Of a DNA stretch of 64,000 nucleotides, positions 1-8,991 are shown piece by piece. Below the pieces are notes generated by a model, which did no database searches, was not told the DNA's origin, and was given only the letters and a program-made list of their open reading frames with translations. The stretch is from positions 36,959 through 100,958 of the forward strand of contig JAVEDP010000039.1 in the NCBI GenBank assembly GCA_030841085.1, written 5' to 3'. This stretch comes from Pyrinomonadaceae bacterium (lineage in GTDB: Bacteria; Acidobacteriota; Blastocatellia; Pyrinomonadales; Pyrinomonadaceae). A program made the position numbers and the translations under genes. Numbering within the stretch: the first letter of the stretch is position 1; every line of letters begins with the position of its first letter.

Positions 1-2459
1 CGCAACTCTGCTTCTGAAACTTCCGGCGACGTGATCAGACGCGAGCGCAGCTTGCCGTTGACCTGAACGGGAATCTCCAACTCTTCGCTGCGAGCTAATT
101 CCTGATCAGCCTGCGGCCAGCGAGCGGAATTCAGCAATCCGCCTTGATGACCTAATGCTTCCCACAGTTCCTCGGCAGCATGCGGAGCAAATGGCGTAAG
201 CATCACGACCAACGTTTCCAGCGCTTCGCGCGCAACAAAGACATCTTCAGCTACGGCAGTTACCGGATCTGCGTTGAAGTCGCTGATCTCATTAAACAAT
301 TCCATCAGCGCCGCGACATTGGTGTTGAAATGCAGGTCGTCGAACTCGTTAGTGATGCGCGCGATTGTCTGGTGCGTCTTACGCCTTAAAGCGCGGGCCG
401 ACGAACTGAGTTCAGCAACGGGTGCTTTGGAGTTTCGATCTTGTGCAGACTCGTTTGAAAGACGTTCGTGCCAGCGCCAAACCATCGTGTACACGCGGCG
501 CAAAAACCTGACTGCCCCTTCAACGCCCGCCTCTGACCAGCGCAATTCATTTTCAACCGGTGCGGCGAAGAGTACGAACATTCGCGCAGCGTCTGCGCCA
601 AACGCAGCGATCATTTCATCCGGATCGACGCCGTTGCCCAAACTCTTGGACATCGCTTTCCATTCGTCGGTTCCCTCGACTTGGTTCGTTACCATGCCCT
701 GAGTCAACAAACGTTTGATAGGCTCGTCAAAAGAAACCAGACCGAGGTCGCGCATGACCTTGGTCCAGAAGCGCGTGTAAATGAGGTGCATGACCGCGTG
801 TGAGTCGCCGCCAATGTACTGTTCCACCGGTGTCCAATGTTCGGCCATCGCCGAATCAAATGGTGCTGTTTCATTGCGGGGATCGCAGTAGCGAAAGAAA
901 TACCACGAGGAATCGACGAACGTGTCCATTGTGTCTGTGTCCCGGCGGCCGGGTTTATCACACTTCGGACAAGTTGTATTCACGAACTCCGCGACACCTG
1001 CCAACGGAGATTCGCCGGTGCCCGTGAAGGCTGCGTTCTCAGGCAACACAACCGGCAATTGATCGTACGGGACCGGCACGGTGCCACAATTTTCACAGTA
1101 AACCATCGGCACCGGCGCGCCCCAGAAACGTTGGCGCGAGACGCCCCAATCGCGAATCCGATAGGTGACAGCCGCTTTGCCAAAACCTTTCGCCTTTGCT
1201 TGCGCCGCCATTTCCTGCATCGCAACTGCGGAAAGTTTTCCGCTCCACTCGCCGGAGTTCACCAGGATTCCGTAGTCAGTAAACGCGTGCTGCATCGCTA
1301 ACGATTGATCTTCGCTCAACGAGTCATGCACTATCGATTCCTGTTCGTGTGACACGCGTTCGATCACCCGGCGGATCGGCAGCGAGTACTTTTGCGCAAA
1401 CTCGTAGTCGCGTTCATCGTGCGCAGGCACACTCATCACCGCGCCGGTGCCGTATTCCATCAAAACGTAATTCGCAACCCACACCGGAATCGTTTCGCCG
1501 CTGAAGGGGTTGATCGCCAACACGCCGGTATTGATGCCCAGCTTCTCTTCTTCCTGATCTACCACCCGGCTGCCGCCGGCATTTTCCTTTTTCATCTTCT
1601 CGGCAAATCTTTCCACGTCATCTTTCAATGCCGAGCCTTCGAGCAATTTGTCGAGCAAAGGATGGGCGGCGGAAAGTACGACCGCCGTGGCGCCGTAGAT
1701 GGTGTCGATGCGCGTGGTGAACACACGAATCTTTTCTTTGCTTTCCTTAACGGCGAAGTCGATGAATGCGCCTTCACTGCGGCCCACCCAGTCGCGCTGG
1801 CGCTTTAAAACTTTTTCCGGCCAGCCTGTTTCGATCTGCTTGATGTCGGCAACGAGTTGTTCGGCATAGTCGGTGATGCGCAGAAACCATTGCTCGAGAT
1901 CGCGCTTCTCGACCGTTGCGCCGCAACGCCAGCACACACCGCCGGACGATTGTTCATTTGAAAGGACGGTGCCTTCTCTTGGGCACCAGTTGACCGGCGA
2001 CATTTTTTTGTACGCCAGCCCGCGCTCGTACATCTTCAGGAAGAACCACTGGTCCCACTTGTAATAGTCAGGGCGATGCGCTGCGATTTCGCGCGACCAG
2101 TCGTAACTTATTCCCAGACGCTGCATCTGGCCGCGCATGTGCGCGATATTTTTTTCGGTCCACTCTCGAGGATTGATACCGCGCTTGATGGCGGCCTGCT
2201 CGGCGGGTTGCCCAAAACTGTCCCAACCAATCGGATGCAGCACGTTGAAGCCCTGCAGCCGTTTGTACCACGCGAGCGCGTCGCCGATTGCGTAGTTGCG
2301 CACATGGCCCATGTGCAAAAAACCCGACGGATAAGGCAACATCTCGAGCGCATAAAACTTTGGCCGCGGATCGTCGTTGCTCGCTTCAAAAGCACGCGCT
2401 TCTCGCCAGCGCTCTTGCCATTTCTTTTCAATTTGTTCTGGAAAATATTTTTCGTCCAT
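1..2459 (-). CDS. leuS: Leucine--tRNA ligase (partial, C-terminal end beyond left edge)
   Basis: Class I aminoacyl-tRNA synthetase that charges tRNA-Leu in the cytoplasm. Reading the minus strand from an ATG at 2459 gives an open frame of 819 codons that leaves the window without a stop. The HIGH signature is present as HMGH at residues 49-52, after LPYPSGFL. A zinc-type Cys cluster follows (WCP ... CWRC). The CP1 editing domain carries TTRIDT near residue 248 and VPAHDERDYEFA further on. A second CxxC pair lies in the leucine-specific part. The KMSKS loop reads AMSKS near residue 605, so its first Lys is Ala, a variation seen in some LeuRS. Bacterial LeuRS is usually 800-880 residues, so only the last few dozen residues should be missing. 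Identity is certain; only the 3' end is unseen. Confidence 0.97.
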   Translation of the reverse strand, partial: MDEKYFPEQIEKKWQERWREARAFEASNDDPRPKFYALEMLPYPSGFLHMGHVRNYAIGDALAWYKRLQGFNVLHPIGWDSFGQPAEQAAIKRGINPREWTEKNIAHMRGQMQRLGISYDWSREIAAHRPDYYKWDQWFFLKMYERGLAYKKMSPVNWCPREGTVLSNEQSSGGVCWRCGATVEKRDLEQWFLRITDYAEQLVADIKQIETGWPEKVLKRQRDWVGRSEGAFIDFAVKESKEKIRVFTTRIDTIYGATAVVLSAAHPLLDKLLEGSALKDDVERFAEKMKKENAGGSRVVDQEEEKLGINTGVLAINPFSGETIPVWVANYVLMEYGTGAVMSVPAHDERDYEFAQKYSLPIRRVIERVSHEQESIVHDSLSEDQSLAMQHAFTDYGILVNSGEWSGKLSAVAMQEMAAQAKAKGFGKAAVTYRIRDWGVSRQRFWGAPVPMVYCENCGTVPVPYDQLPVVLPENAAFTGTGESPLAGVAEFVNTTCPKCDKPGRRDTDTMDTFVDSSWYFFRYCDPRNETAPFDSAMAEHWTPVEQYIGGDSHAVMHLIYTRFWTKVMRDLGLVSFDEPIKRLLTQGMVTNQVEGTDEWKAMSKSLGNGVDPDEMIAAFGADAARMFVLFAAPVENELRWSEAGVEGAVRFLRRVYTMVWRWHERLSNESAQDRNSKAPVAELSSSARALRRKTHQTIARITNEFDDLHFNTNVAALMELFNEISDFNADPVTAVAEDVFVAREALETLVVMLTPFAPHAAEELWEALGHQGGLLNSARWPQADQELARSEELEIPVQVNGKLRSRLITSPEVSEAEL

Positions 2460-2763
2460 CGTCTTGTCCTAACGGTCTTTACACTTAACATGAAATCGCC
2501 GGGAAGTCGTAATGCAGACTGTTCGTTTGCGATTGCGCCTTAACGCAAACTCTTAAGTCTGCGTCGTTCCCGAATCTATTTTGTTGTTGGAGGATTTCGC
2601 CGCCCCGCGTGAGCGCGCCTAGAACGCGCAATGCAGAAGCGGCACCGTTAGGAGGAGTTTGGTGAGCAAGTTATGTCGCGTTGTCGTCATGATGAAAATA
2701 TTTTAACGGAGGCTTTGAAAACTGTCCAATATCCAGAATAGGTCTGCGTTTCCTGCGCTTCGC
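2460..2763. other. Intergenic stretch between brnA and leuS
   Basis: About 300 bases without a credible gene. It must hold the leuS promoter (minus strand) and whatever follows brnA. I see no clear hairpin-plus-T-run terminator, no heptamer array and no RNA gene in it. Confidence 0.4.
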
Positions 2764-3060
2764 TCAAGCTTTGCTACGCTGATGCTCTTCCATGTAGGCT
2801 CTTAAGAGCGCATTGATCTTCGTCTGATATCCCGAGCCAAGTTTTCTGTACCATGCTACGACATCGCTATCGACCCGTAGAGTCAATTGCTTCTTAGGCG
2901 GTATGGGTTTCAGTCCGCGGCGAACTATGCCGCGTGCGAACATCTCTGTGGGAACCTCCGGATTATCGGAGAAATCAATGTCCGCATCCGTCATTGCTTC
3001 AAGACGCGCATAGTCTGTTTCGTCAGTCGTCGACCTTTCGGAAGTAGTCTTTTTCTTCAT
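2764..3060 (-). CDS. brnA: BrnA-type antitoxin
   Basis: 98-residue antitoxin partner of the BrnT RNase toxin next to it. The C-terminal half has the ribbon-helix-helix-like signature of the BrnA family: KKQLTLRVDSDVVAWYR, followed by a glycine turn and the helix QTKINALLRAYMEEH. This part normally dimerises and binds the operator, while the acidic N-terminal part wraps the toxin. Its start overlaps the 3' end of brnT by 38 nt, typical of translational coupling in a toxin-first operon. In known brnTA systems the pair represses its own promoter, which here would lie upstream of 3298. Assignment is by motif and gene order. Confidence 0.88.
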   Translation of the reverse strand: MKKKTTSERSTTDETDYARLEAMTDADIDFSDNPEVPTEMFARGIVRRGLKPIPPKKQLTLRVDSDVVAWYRKLGSGYQTKINALLRAYMEEHQRSKA

Positions 3061-3298
3061 GCTTCGTTGCCTTCCTAATTGAAATGAGTCGCATCACGTC
3101 ATCAGTTTGTGTATGAGTGATGGCGACTACTTTGTCATTGAGCAAACCAAACGTCTGGATGCGCATCTCGCCGTAATCAAACCGATCATCTTCAACGTTG
3201 ATGGTCGGGCCAGCCAGAATTTTCTCGACAACGTTAAAGTCAATTCCGTGGCGATGGAGATTCGCTCGCCGCTTTTTCTCATCCCATTCGAACCGCAT
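3023..3298 (-). CDS. brnT: BrnT-type ribonuclease toxin
   Basis: 91-residue toxin of the BrnT family (RelE-like fold ribosome-independent RNase). It opens with the family hallmark FEWDEKKRRANLHRHGIDF and ends with the characteristic RLISIRKATKHEEKDYF block. Toxin-upstream, antitoxin-downstream order with overlap matches brnTA operons in other bacteria. The start is the ATG that begins MRFEWDEKK, the usual N-terminus of the family. A role in stress response or plasmid/chromosome stabilisation is known for the family; nothing here shows which applies. Confidence 0.9.
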   Translation of the reverse strand: MRFEWDEKKRRANLHRHGIDFNVVEKILAGPTINVEDDRFDYGEMRIQTFGLLNDKVVAITHTQTDDVMRLISIRKATKHEEKDYFRKVDD

Positions 3299-3375
3299 AG
3301 GTAGTGTAGTTACAAATTGTAGTTACGTCAAACTTAGCGGCGGAAATTACGGGGTGATTAGAACCAATCGTGCGA

Positions 3376-4257
3376 CTACGCGTCGCCGTTGTCAACAAAT
3401 GATCGCAGCATGTTCAGGTTCTGCAAATCCGCCCGCGGATCGTCGTAAGGAGTTTCTAAAATGAAGGCAGCGTGCGCGAGTTTCGGATGGCGGGCCACGC
3501 GACGCAGCGCTTCCGCGCCGATGTGGCCTTCGCCGATGTGCCAGTGTCGATCGACACGCGAATTATAAGGAGCACGCGAGTCGTTGAAGTGAATGGCGCG
3601 CACGTTTCGCGTTTTCACGGTGCGTTGAAGTTTCACGATCAACGCTTCCAAACCGTCTTCCTCGCGAATGTCGTAACCGGCCGTGAACGCGTGGGCGGTA
3701 TCAAAACAAACGCCCAGCGGGATCTTTGGGCAGCCATCCATTATTGAACGCAAATGTTCGAAACGATGCCCGATGCATTCGCCCTGGCCTGCTGTGTTCT
3801 CCAAAAGTATTCTCAGTTTTCCTAAGTCGAGCCGACGACAGCCGATCTTGATGCTGGCAATGCAGGTGTTTATGCCGTCGGCTTCGCATGAGCCGCGCGC
3901 GCTGCCGGGATGGACCACCAGGTAATCTGCGCCGAGCAAGATCGCTCGTTGCAGTTCCTCACGAAAAGAGTTTCGAGATTTTTTCAGGAGTAGTTCGTCG
4001 GCCGCGGCGAGGTTAACGAGGTAGTTGCAGTGAATTGCTACCGGCGTAATTTTTGTTTCGCGCCTTACTTTCCGAAAGAGTGCAGCGTCCGCGGCCGTTA
4101 ACGGTTTCGCCGCCCATCCCCGTGGGTTGCGGGAAAAGATCTGCAAGGTATCGCAGCCGGTATCCCGTGCCACGAGCAGCGCATTGTGAAGTCCGCCTTT
4201 TATTGGAGCGTGAAAACCGATGCGAGGCACCTTAAATTTCGGCTTTGAGTCGGGCAT
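3376..4257 (-). CDS. nfo: Endonuclease IV (AP endonuclease)
   Basis: 293-residue TIM-barrel AP endonuclease that cleaves 5' of abasic sites in base-excision repair. The zinc-ligand motifs occur in order: IHCNYLVN (His), YLVVHPGSARG (His), LLENTAGQGECIGH (Glu), CFDTAHAFTAGYD (Asp and His), IHFNDSRAPYNSRVDRHWHIGEG (His, Asp, His) and FILETP (Glu). Length agrees with the family (270-300). It starts with ATG at 4257. It is not obviously in an operon: brnTA lies downstream and a large palindromic repeat separates it from the dipeptidase gene upstream on the same strand. Confidence 0.95.
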   Translation of the reverse strand: MPDSKPKFKVPRIGFHAPIKGGLHNALLVARDTGCDTLQIFSRNPRGWAAKPLTAADAALFRKVRRETKITPVAIHCNYLVNLAAADELLLKKSRNSFREELQRAILLGADYLVVHPGSARGSCEADGINTCIASIKIGCRRLDLGKLRILLENTAGQGECIGHRFEHLRSIMDGCPKIPLGVCFDTAHAFTAGYDIREEDGLEALIVKLQRTVKTRNVRAIHFNDSRAPYNSRVDRHWHIGEGHIGAEALRRVARHPKLAHAAFILETPYDDPRADLQNLNMLRSFVDNGDA

Positions 4258-4266
4258 TCTTTCAAC

Positions 4267-4430
4267 AGCGGCTTTGCCGCCTTCTGTGCGGAAAGGCTCT
4301 GCCTTTCCGAAACATTACAAGAATTAGAGGCTGCGCCTCGACTAACTTCGAGGCGCAGCCTCGAAAAGAAAAATGCATTCGTTAGCGGTAAGGCAGAGCC
4401 TTACCGCACGGAAGGCAGCAGAGCCGCAGG
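4267..4430. repeat. Large nested palindromic repeat (GGCTNTGCC family), copy 1
   Basis: An outer pair of about 42-nt arms (4269-4310 and 4386-4427) is built from GGCTTTGCC, GGCTCTGCC and their complements GGCAGAGCC. The arms enclose a perfect inner hairpin with 14-nt arms GAGGCTGCGCCTCG / CGAGGCGCAGCCTC at 4327-4362. The element lies between two minus-strand genes. Related copies are at 15624, 45437 and 59219. Confidence 0.75.
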
Positions 4431-4450
4431 AACCGATAAGTATGCCTGCT

Positions 4451-5707
4451 CTACTTCTCTACTGCTTCCATCACGCGCAGCATGTTGCCGCCTAAAATCT
4501 TATCGACATCGCTTTCCGAATAGCCGCGCCGCAATAACTCACGCGTGAGATTCGGCAACTGCGAAACGTCCGCCAGGTCACTCAACGTCGATTGCACGCC
4601 ATCGAAATCCGATCCAATGCCGACGTGATCGATACCGACGAGCTTCACAACGTGATCGATGTGATCGACCAAACGCGAGACGGTGACCGGCGGCAAACGC
4701 TTCGCATACTCTTCACGGCGCACTGCATCGCGCGCCATCTTTTTATGCGCGACATCACCCTTCTCTTCTTCCGAAGCCCGCTGAACTCTGGGCGCTATCT
4801 CGGCGTCAAGCTGTTTTTTCTTTTCGCTCCAACCCGGCTCAAGATGTTCAGGGTAGAAGATCACGTTAACGACGCCGCCGGTTTTTGCCAGCGCCTTAAT
4901 CATGTCGTCGGTCAAATTTCTTGGCACATTCGCCAGCGCGCGGCAACCTGAATGCGTTGCAATCACTGGTTTCGTCGACGTATTCACGATGTCCCAGAAT
5001 GTCGGATCAGAAACATGTGAAACGTCAACCATCATGCCTAGGCGATTCATCTCGCGAACCACCTGCTTACCGAATTCATTCAAGCCGCGCTCTGCGCCGA
5101 CCGCATCGCCTGAGGAGCCCGCCCAACTCGTACTGACGCTCCAGGCCGGCGACATGTAGCGCACGCCCAGCTTGTAATAGCGTTCGACGTTCTCCAGCTT
5201 CTCGTCGATCGCATACCCGCCTTCGAGGCCTGCCAGCGCCGCCAGTTTTCCTGCCGCAACAATGCGCCGAATGTCGCTTGTCCTAGTGGCAAACTGCCAG
5301 GTTTCCGGATGCTTTTCAGCGAGCTGATGCACCGCTGCAATTTGATCGTCAGCCCGCTTCATCGCTGGTGGACCACCGCCGCCAAACAAGTCCGGCTCAA
5401 CCCAAATCGAGAAAAACTGCGCGTCCAGTCCACCCTCGCGCGCCCGCACAGAATCGAAATGCCCATCCGGTAATCGCTGAGCCAGGTCCACATTTTCGTC
5501 GAGCAGCCGTTGCGTGGTATCGGCGTGCATGTCGATGGCAACGGCCCGTTGGTGAATCACAAGCGGATCATTATTTGTCGCGTTTGGGGAAGATGCAGGA
5601 GGTGTCGGTGAATTTGTGTTGTTCATACGGCAGTCAACAAAAAAAATCGAAAGCAGGATAGCTCCTGCAAGAAACAATGAAAGGTTAAGAGGTTTGCGAC
5701 ACTTCAC
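4451..5707 (-). CDS. Secreted membrane dipeptidase, peptidase family M19
   Basis: 418 residues. A hydrophobic signal segment (residues about 8-26, ending near FFVDC) is followed by a Pro/Ser/Asn-rich linker, so the enzyme is probably exported. The Cys is not in a good lipobox because the residue before it is Asp. The M19 (renal dipeptidase) zinc motifs are present: AIDMHADTTQ (HxD), AGLEGGYAI (bridging Glu), ATHSGCRALANVPRNLTDDM (His) and HVGIGSDFDG (Asp). M19 enzymes hydrolyse a wide range of dipeptides, including ones with D-residues. The start codon is GTG at 5707; a later ATG would remove the signal peptide, so GTG is preferred. Confidence 0.92.
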   Translation of the reverse strand: MKCRKPLNLSLFLAGAILLSIFFVDCRMNNTNSPTPPASSPNATNNDPLVIHQRAVAIDMHADTTQRLLDENVDLAQRLPDGHFDSVRAREGGLDAQFFSIWVEPDLFGGGGPPAMKRADDQIAAVHQLAEKHPETWQFATRTSDIRRIVAAGKLAALAGLEGGYAIDEKLENVERYYKLGVRYMSPAWSVSTSWAGSSGDAVGAERGLNEFGKQVVREMNRLGMMVDVSHVSDPTFWDIVNTSTKPVIATHSGCRALANVPRNLTDDMIKALAKTGGVVNVIFYPEHLEPGWSEKKKQLDAEIAPRVQRASEEEKGDVAHKKMARDAVRREEYAKRLPPVTVSRLVDHIDHVVKLVGIDHVGIGSDFDGVQSTLSDLADVSQLPNLTRELLRRGYSESDVDKILGGNMLRVMEAVEK

Positions 5708-5983
5708 CGGAAAGCGTTAGGGATTGATAATCTTTTGGTATTTGAAGAATCGTTTTGATGGTACTCGGGGCCCGCCTACCGAAGCAAGCGCACCTTGCAA
5801 AACGCTTCAAATTTACGGTATCGTGCGCTGTACCGATATCCATATTGTCGTTTCCGAAAGGCCGAAAGGGTCGACGCGCTTCCTGTATTATTTGTTCCCT
5901 GGCAACCTTCAGAGCGTTAACTGAATTTCCTGATTTCCCTCGCTGCCCGTTTCCAAAGCTTATCCTGTTAAGGAGTACCACGC

Positions 5984-7078
5984 ATGTTCTCAAAAGATGG
6001 TAAAGCGAAAGATATAGCAACTCCGCGCATTTGTGATGTCGTGTGGCACGATGGCGAATTCATAAAATGGGACGACGCGCGCGTTCATGTAATGTCGCAC
6101 GTTCTGCATTATGGCTCGAGCATTTTTGAGGGTATCCGTTGTTACGCGACTGAACGCGGGCCTGCGATTTTTCGGCTGAAGGAACACATGCAGCGGTTTC
6201 TCAATTCCGCCAAAATTTACCGCATGGACCACACCTGGAAATTGGATCAGTTATGCGAAGCGTCGGTTGACCTGGTGGAGCGCAGTGGTTTGGATCAGTG
6301 CTACATCAGACCAATTCTGTTCCGCAGTCTTGACGAAGCGCGCCCGGCTTTCGGCGTCAATCCTTTCCCAAATCCGCTGGCCTGTTACATCGGCGCTTGG
6401 GACTGGGGCAAGTACCTCGGCGACGAAGCGATTGAAAAAGGTGTCGATGTTTGCGTCTCAACCTGGAACCGGTTGACGCCAAACTCGATGCCGGCGATGG
6501 CCAAGAGTGGCGCGAACTATATGAATTCCCAGTTGATCAAAATGGAAGCGCTGGTCAACGGCTTTGCTGAAGGCATCGCGCTCGACGATCGCGGTTACGT
6601 TTCGGAGGGCTCGGGCGAAAACATTTTCATGGTGAGCAATGGCGCTGTTTTAACGCCGCCGCTTTCGTCATCGATTCTTGCTGGAATCACGCGCGACAGC
6701 GTCATTCAGATTTGCCATGAATTGGGAATCACAGTTAAAGAGCGCAGCATTCAACGTGCTGCGTTATATGTAGCGGACGAGTTATTCTTCTCAGGCACGG
6801 CCGCGGAGATTACGCCGATACGTTCCGTCGATCGCATAACGGTCGGAGTGGGCGGTCGCGGCGAGATAACTGAAAAGATTCAGAAAGCCTTCTTTGAAAT
6901 CACGAAGGGGGAACGGAAAGCGCCCGGCGACTGGCTGACATATGTGAACGCCGCGAATAAATCGCAACCGGGCAACAACGGCAACAGCGCGGACAAAGGA
7001 AGAACTGCGAACGCGCCAGCCACAACCGCTGATGAACCGGTATTGAAATATCAGACCGCGGCGTCGATTGCTGACTAA
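5984..7078 (+). CDS. ilvE: Branched-chain amino acid aminotransferase
   Basis: PLP-dependent class IV aminotransferase that transfers the last amino group in Val/Leu/Ile synthesis. A clear AAGGAG lies 8 nt before ATG 5984. The family blocks are present: HYGSSIFEGIRCY near residue 43, the Schiff-base Lys region MAKSGANYMNSQLIKMEA near residue 173, the YVSEGSGENIFMV cofactor loop near residue 205, and SGTAAEITPI near residue 270. At 364 residues it is 50-60 longer than typical IlvE. The excess is a C-terminal Asn/Gly/Ala-rich tail of unknown role after KAPGDWLTYV. A strong terminator hairpin sits just after the stop, so it ends its own transcript. Confidence 0.95.
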   Translation: MFSKDGKAKDIATPRICDVVWHDGEFIKWDDARVHVMSHVLHYGSSIFEGIRCYATERGPAIFRLKEHMQRFLNSAKIYRMDHTWKLDQLCEASVDLVERSGLDQCYIRPILFRSLDEARPAFGVNPFPNPLACYIGAWDWGKYLGDEAIEKGVDVCVSTWNRLTPNSMPAMAKSGANYMNSQLIKMEALVNGFAEGIALDDRGYVSEGSGENIFMVSNGAVLTPPLSSSILAGITRDSVIQICHELGITVKERSIQRAALYVADELFFSGTAAEITPIRSVDRITVGVGGRGEITEKIQKAFFEITKGERKAPGDWLTYVNAANKSQPGNNGNSADKGRTANAPATTADEPVLKYQTAASIAD

Positions 7079-7100
7079 CGTCAAAACCATCTTCAAACAA

Positions 7101-7137
7101 AGCGCGGCGGGCGAGTTCATCGTCCGCCGCTTTTTGT
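7101..7137 (+). terminator. Rho-independent terminator of ilvE
   Basis: GC-rich stem formed by GCGGCGGGCG (7104-7113) and CGTCCGCCGC (7121-7130), followed by TTTTTGTTTT. It starts about 25 nt after the ilvE stop. It also argues against translation of pilT starting at the ATG at 7068, because the hairpin would then lie inside the coding sequence. Confidence 0.85.
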
Positions 7138-7301
7138 TTTCGCCGACAAACATTGACGATTCTCATTTAGAAACGCTATCATCGCCCTGGCTTCGTGATG
7201 TTTTCTCCGCGATGCCGCCCCGCAGTCCAACGCCCCATCCGGCGCAAACTCCTAACAGTCCAGTTCAAAGAACCGAAGTTAAGAAAGGTACGCCTTCCGT
7301 T

Positions 7302-8456
7302 ATGCCTTTAAAAATTGACGATCTCCTGCGTATCGCGACCGGCCAGGGCGCGTCCGATTTGCACCTTAAAGTTGGCGCGTTTCCGGTGATGCGCATCGGC
7401 GGCGAGCTGCACCCGGTGGCCGACGCGCCGCGCCTGAAACAGGAAGACACGCTCGACATGGCATTCGCGATGATGTCGAACCGCCAGAAGCAGCGCTTCA
7501 AGGAAGTTTCAGAAGTTGACATTGGCTATGGCGTCGCCGGCCTGGGCAGATTCCGCGCAAACATTTTTCAGCAGCGCGGAACGGTGAGCATCGTGCTGCG
7601 CGTCATTCCCGATCAGACCAGAGACACCGCCGCGCTGGGACTGCCGCCGATCATCGATCGCATCGCCGAAGAGCGACGCGGATTGATCATCGTCACCGGC
7701 TCAACCGGCTCGGGCAAATCAACTACGCTGGCGGCGATGATTGACAGAATCAACGCGCGCCGCAGCGGACACATCGTAACGATTGAAGACCCCATCGAGT
7801 TTCTGCATCGCGACAAAATGTCGTTTGTGACGCAACGCGAAGTTGATGTTGATACCCGTTCGTTTGCTGAAGCACTTCGCGGCGCACTGCGTCAGGATCC
7901 CGATGTCATCCTGGTTGGTGAGATGCGTGACTACGAAACCATTGAAACAGCATTGACGGCTGCCGAGACGGGACACCTGGTGTTATCGACGTTGCACACG
8001 CTTGATGCGACTGAAACTGTCATGCGCATCGTCTCCAGTTTCCCATCGCATCAACAAAAGTCTGTGCGCATTCAGCTCGCCGGCATTCTCAAGGCTGTCA
8101 TTTCCATGCGCCTGGTCCGTGCGGCCAAAGGCGCGGGACGAGTGCCCGCAGTTGAAGTGATGGTCTCAACCGCTTTGATTCGCGATTACATCATCAACGA
8201 AGAAAAGACCTACATGATGCGCGAAGCGATTGCAGCGGGCACGTCGCAATACGGCATGCAAACATTCGATCAATCGCTTTTCCATTTGTTCCAGTCGGGA
8301 CTGATCTCAATGGAAGAAGCGCTGCACAACGCCAGCAACGCCGACGAATTTCGCATGCGTGTCTCCGGCATACTTTCCGCCGAGCAAGCGATGAACGGCA
8401 TGGCGCCGAAGCCAGCGGCGAGTCGCGAGAGCGAGAGTGAGTTTGTGAAGCACTAG
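7302..8456 (+). CDS. pilT: PilT-type twitching motility retraction ATPase
   Basis: 384 residues from ATG 7302, with a GAAAGG about 12 nt upstream. The frame is open to 7068, but that region overlaps ilvE and its terminator and looks non-coding. It is a hexameric secretion ATPase of the GspE/PilT superfamily that depolymerises type IV pili at the inner membrane base. Visible motifs: N-terminal DDLLRIATGQGASDLHLKVG, Walker A GSTGSGKSTTLA, Asp-box IEDPIEFLH, Walker B DPDVILVGEMRD and His-box TGHLVLSTLHT. The tail is longer than in standard PilT. No other pilus genes are in the window. ATG 7212 is an alternative start. Confidence 0.94.
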   Translation: MPLKIDDLLRIATGQGASDLHLKVGAFPVMRIGGELHPVADAPRLKQEDTLDMAFAMMSNRQKQRFKEVSEVDIGYGVAGLGRFRANIFQQRGTVSIVLRVIPDQTRDTAALGLPPIIDRIAEERRGLIIVTGSTGSGKSTTLAAMIDRINARRSGHIVTIEDPIEFLHRDKMSFVTQREVDVDTRSFAEALRGALRQDPDVILVGEMRDYETIETALTAAETGHLVLSTLHTLDATETVMRIVSSFPSHQQKSVRIQLAGILKAVISMRLVRAAKGAGRVPAVEVMVSTALIRDYIINEEKTYMMREAIAAGTSQYGMQTFDQSLFHLFQSGLISMEEALHNASNADEFRMRVSGILSAEQAMNGMAPKPAASRESESEFVKH

Positions 8457-8460
8457 CTTA

Positions 8461-8483
8461 GTGGGCAGTGGGCAGTGGGCAGT
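8461..8483. repeat. Heptamer array (GTGGGCA)n, left partner
   Basis: Just over three tandem copies of a 7-nt unit directly after the pilT stop. Its reverse complement recurs at 8960-8991, so the two arrays form an inverted pair around the four-helix-bundle gene. Confidence 0.85.
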
Positions 8484-8504
8484 TAGGACGCGAAAGCAGT
8501 CTTG

Positions 8505-8864
8505 TTATCGTGTGAGTGAACTCATCAAACCGTTCAGTAGCCTTCCTACTTCGCCAGTCCCTCGCATTACCCGCTCAACAGTTGTCGCCGCCACGTAACC
8601 TAATCGCCCTGCGATCAAGATCTGAGTTTCAACTTCGCGCAAAGAACCATAGGCAATAGACAAGTGTCGGAGAAAATCTGGAGTGGTTCGACGTCCTTGA
8701 CCTTCTGCAATATTCGAAGGAATAGAAACTGCGGCACGCCGGATTTGACTTGTTAGGCCATAGAGTTCTTCCCGAGGGAAGCTCTTTGAGTCTTTATAGA
8801 TCTCCTCAACCAGATCCATAGCCTTTTGCCACGCAATAAGTTCTTGGTAGTTTTTGACTTTCAT
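8505..8864 (-). CDS. Four-helix-bundle protein (S23 / 23S rRNA-intervening-sequence protein family)
   Basis: 119 residues with the family consensus throughout: NYQELIAWQKAMDLVEEIY, then FPREELYGLTSQIRRAAVSIPSNIAEG, then FLRHLSIAYGSLREVETQILIAGRLGY. A strong AAGGAG precedes the ATG. The family was first noticed inside intervening sequences of 23S rRNA genes, but most copies, as here, stand alone. It forms a pentamer of four-helix bundles with a basic surface, and its biochemical role is unknown. It is related in fold to Avd of diversity-generating retroelements, but no reverse transcriptase is nearby. The gene lies between inverted heptamer arrays (8461-8483 and 8960-8991), and a second family member at 61645 is arranged the same way. 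Confidence 0.93.
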   Translation of the reverse strand: MKVKNYQELIAWQKAMDLVEEIYKDSKSFPREELYGLTSQIRRAAVSIPSNIAEGQGRRTTPDFLRHLSIAYGSLREVETQILIAGRLGYVAATTVERVMRGTGEVGRLLNGLMSSLTR

Positions 8865-8959
8865 TTTGTCTCCTTAAGGTTGTACGAACATGTCTCCGGC
8901 ATGAAACAGCCATCTGTACACTGATAGTTGCTGCCCTGCTCACCCACCGCACACTGCTC

Positions 8960-8991
8960 TCTGCCCACTGCCCACTGCTCACTGCCCACTC
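8960..8991. repeat. Heptamer array (TGCCCAC)n, right partner
   Basis: About four units of the complement of the 8461 array. It overlaps the end of the next minus-strand gene: the last codons Ser-Gly-Gln and the TGA stop at 8979 are read out of the array itself. Confidence 0.85.

Noticed and set aside
7068..7301. N-terminal extension of PilT
   Set aside because: It would overlap ilvE and contain the ilvE terminator; the PilT family starts at the MPLKIDDLLRIA-type residues encoded at 7302.
8505..8864. Avd-like component of a diversity-generating retroelement
   Set aside because: No reverse transcriptase, template repeat or variable repeat is near either four-helix-bundle gene.
8461..8991. Tandem repeats as possible CRISPR array
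   Set aside because: Units are 7 nt with no spacers; CRISPR repeats are 23-47 nt with unique spacers, and no cas gene is present.
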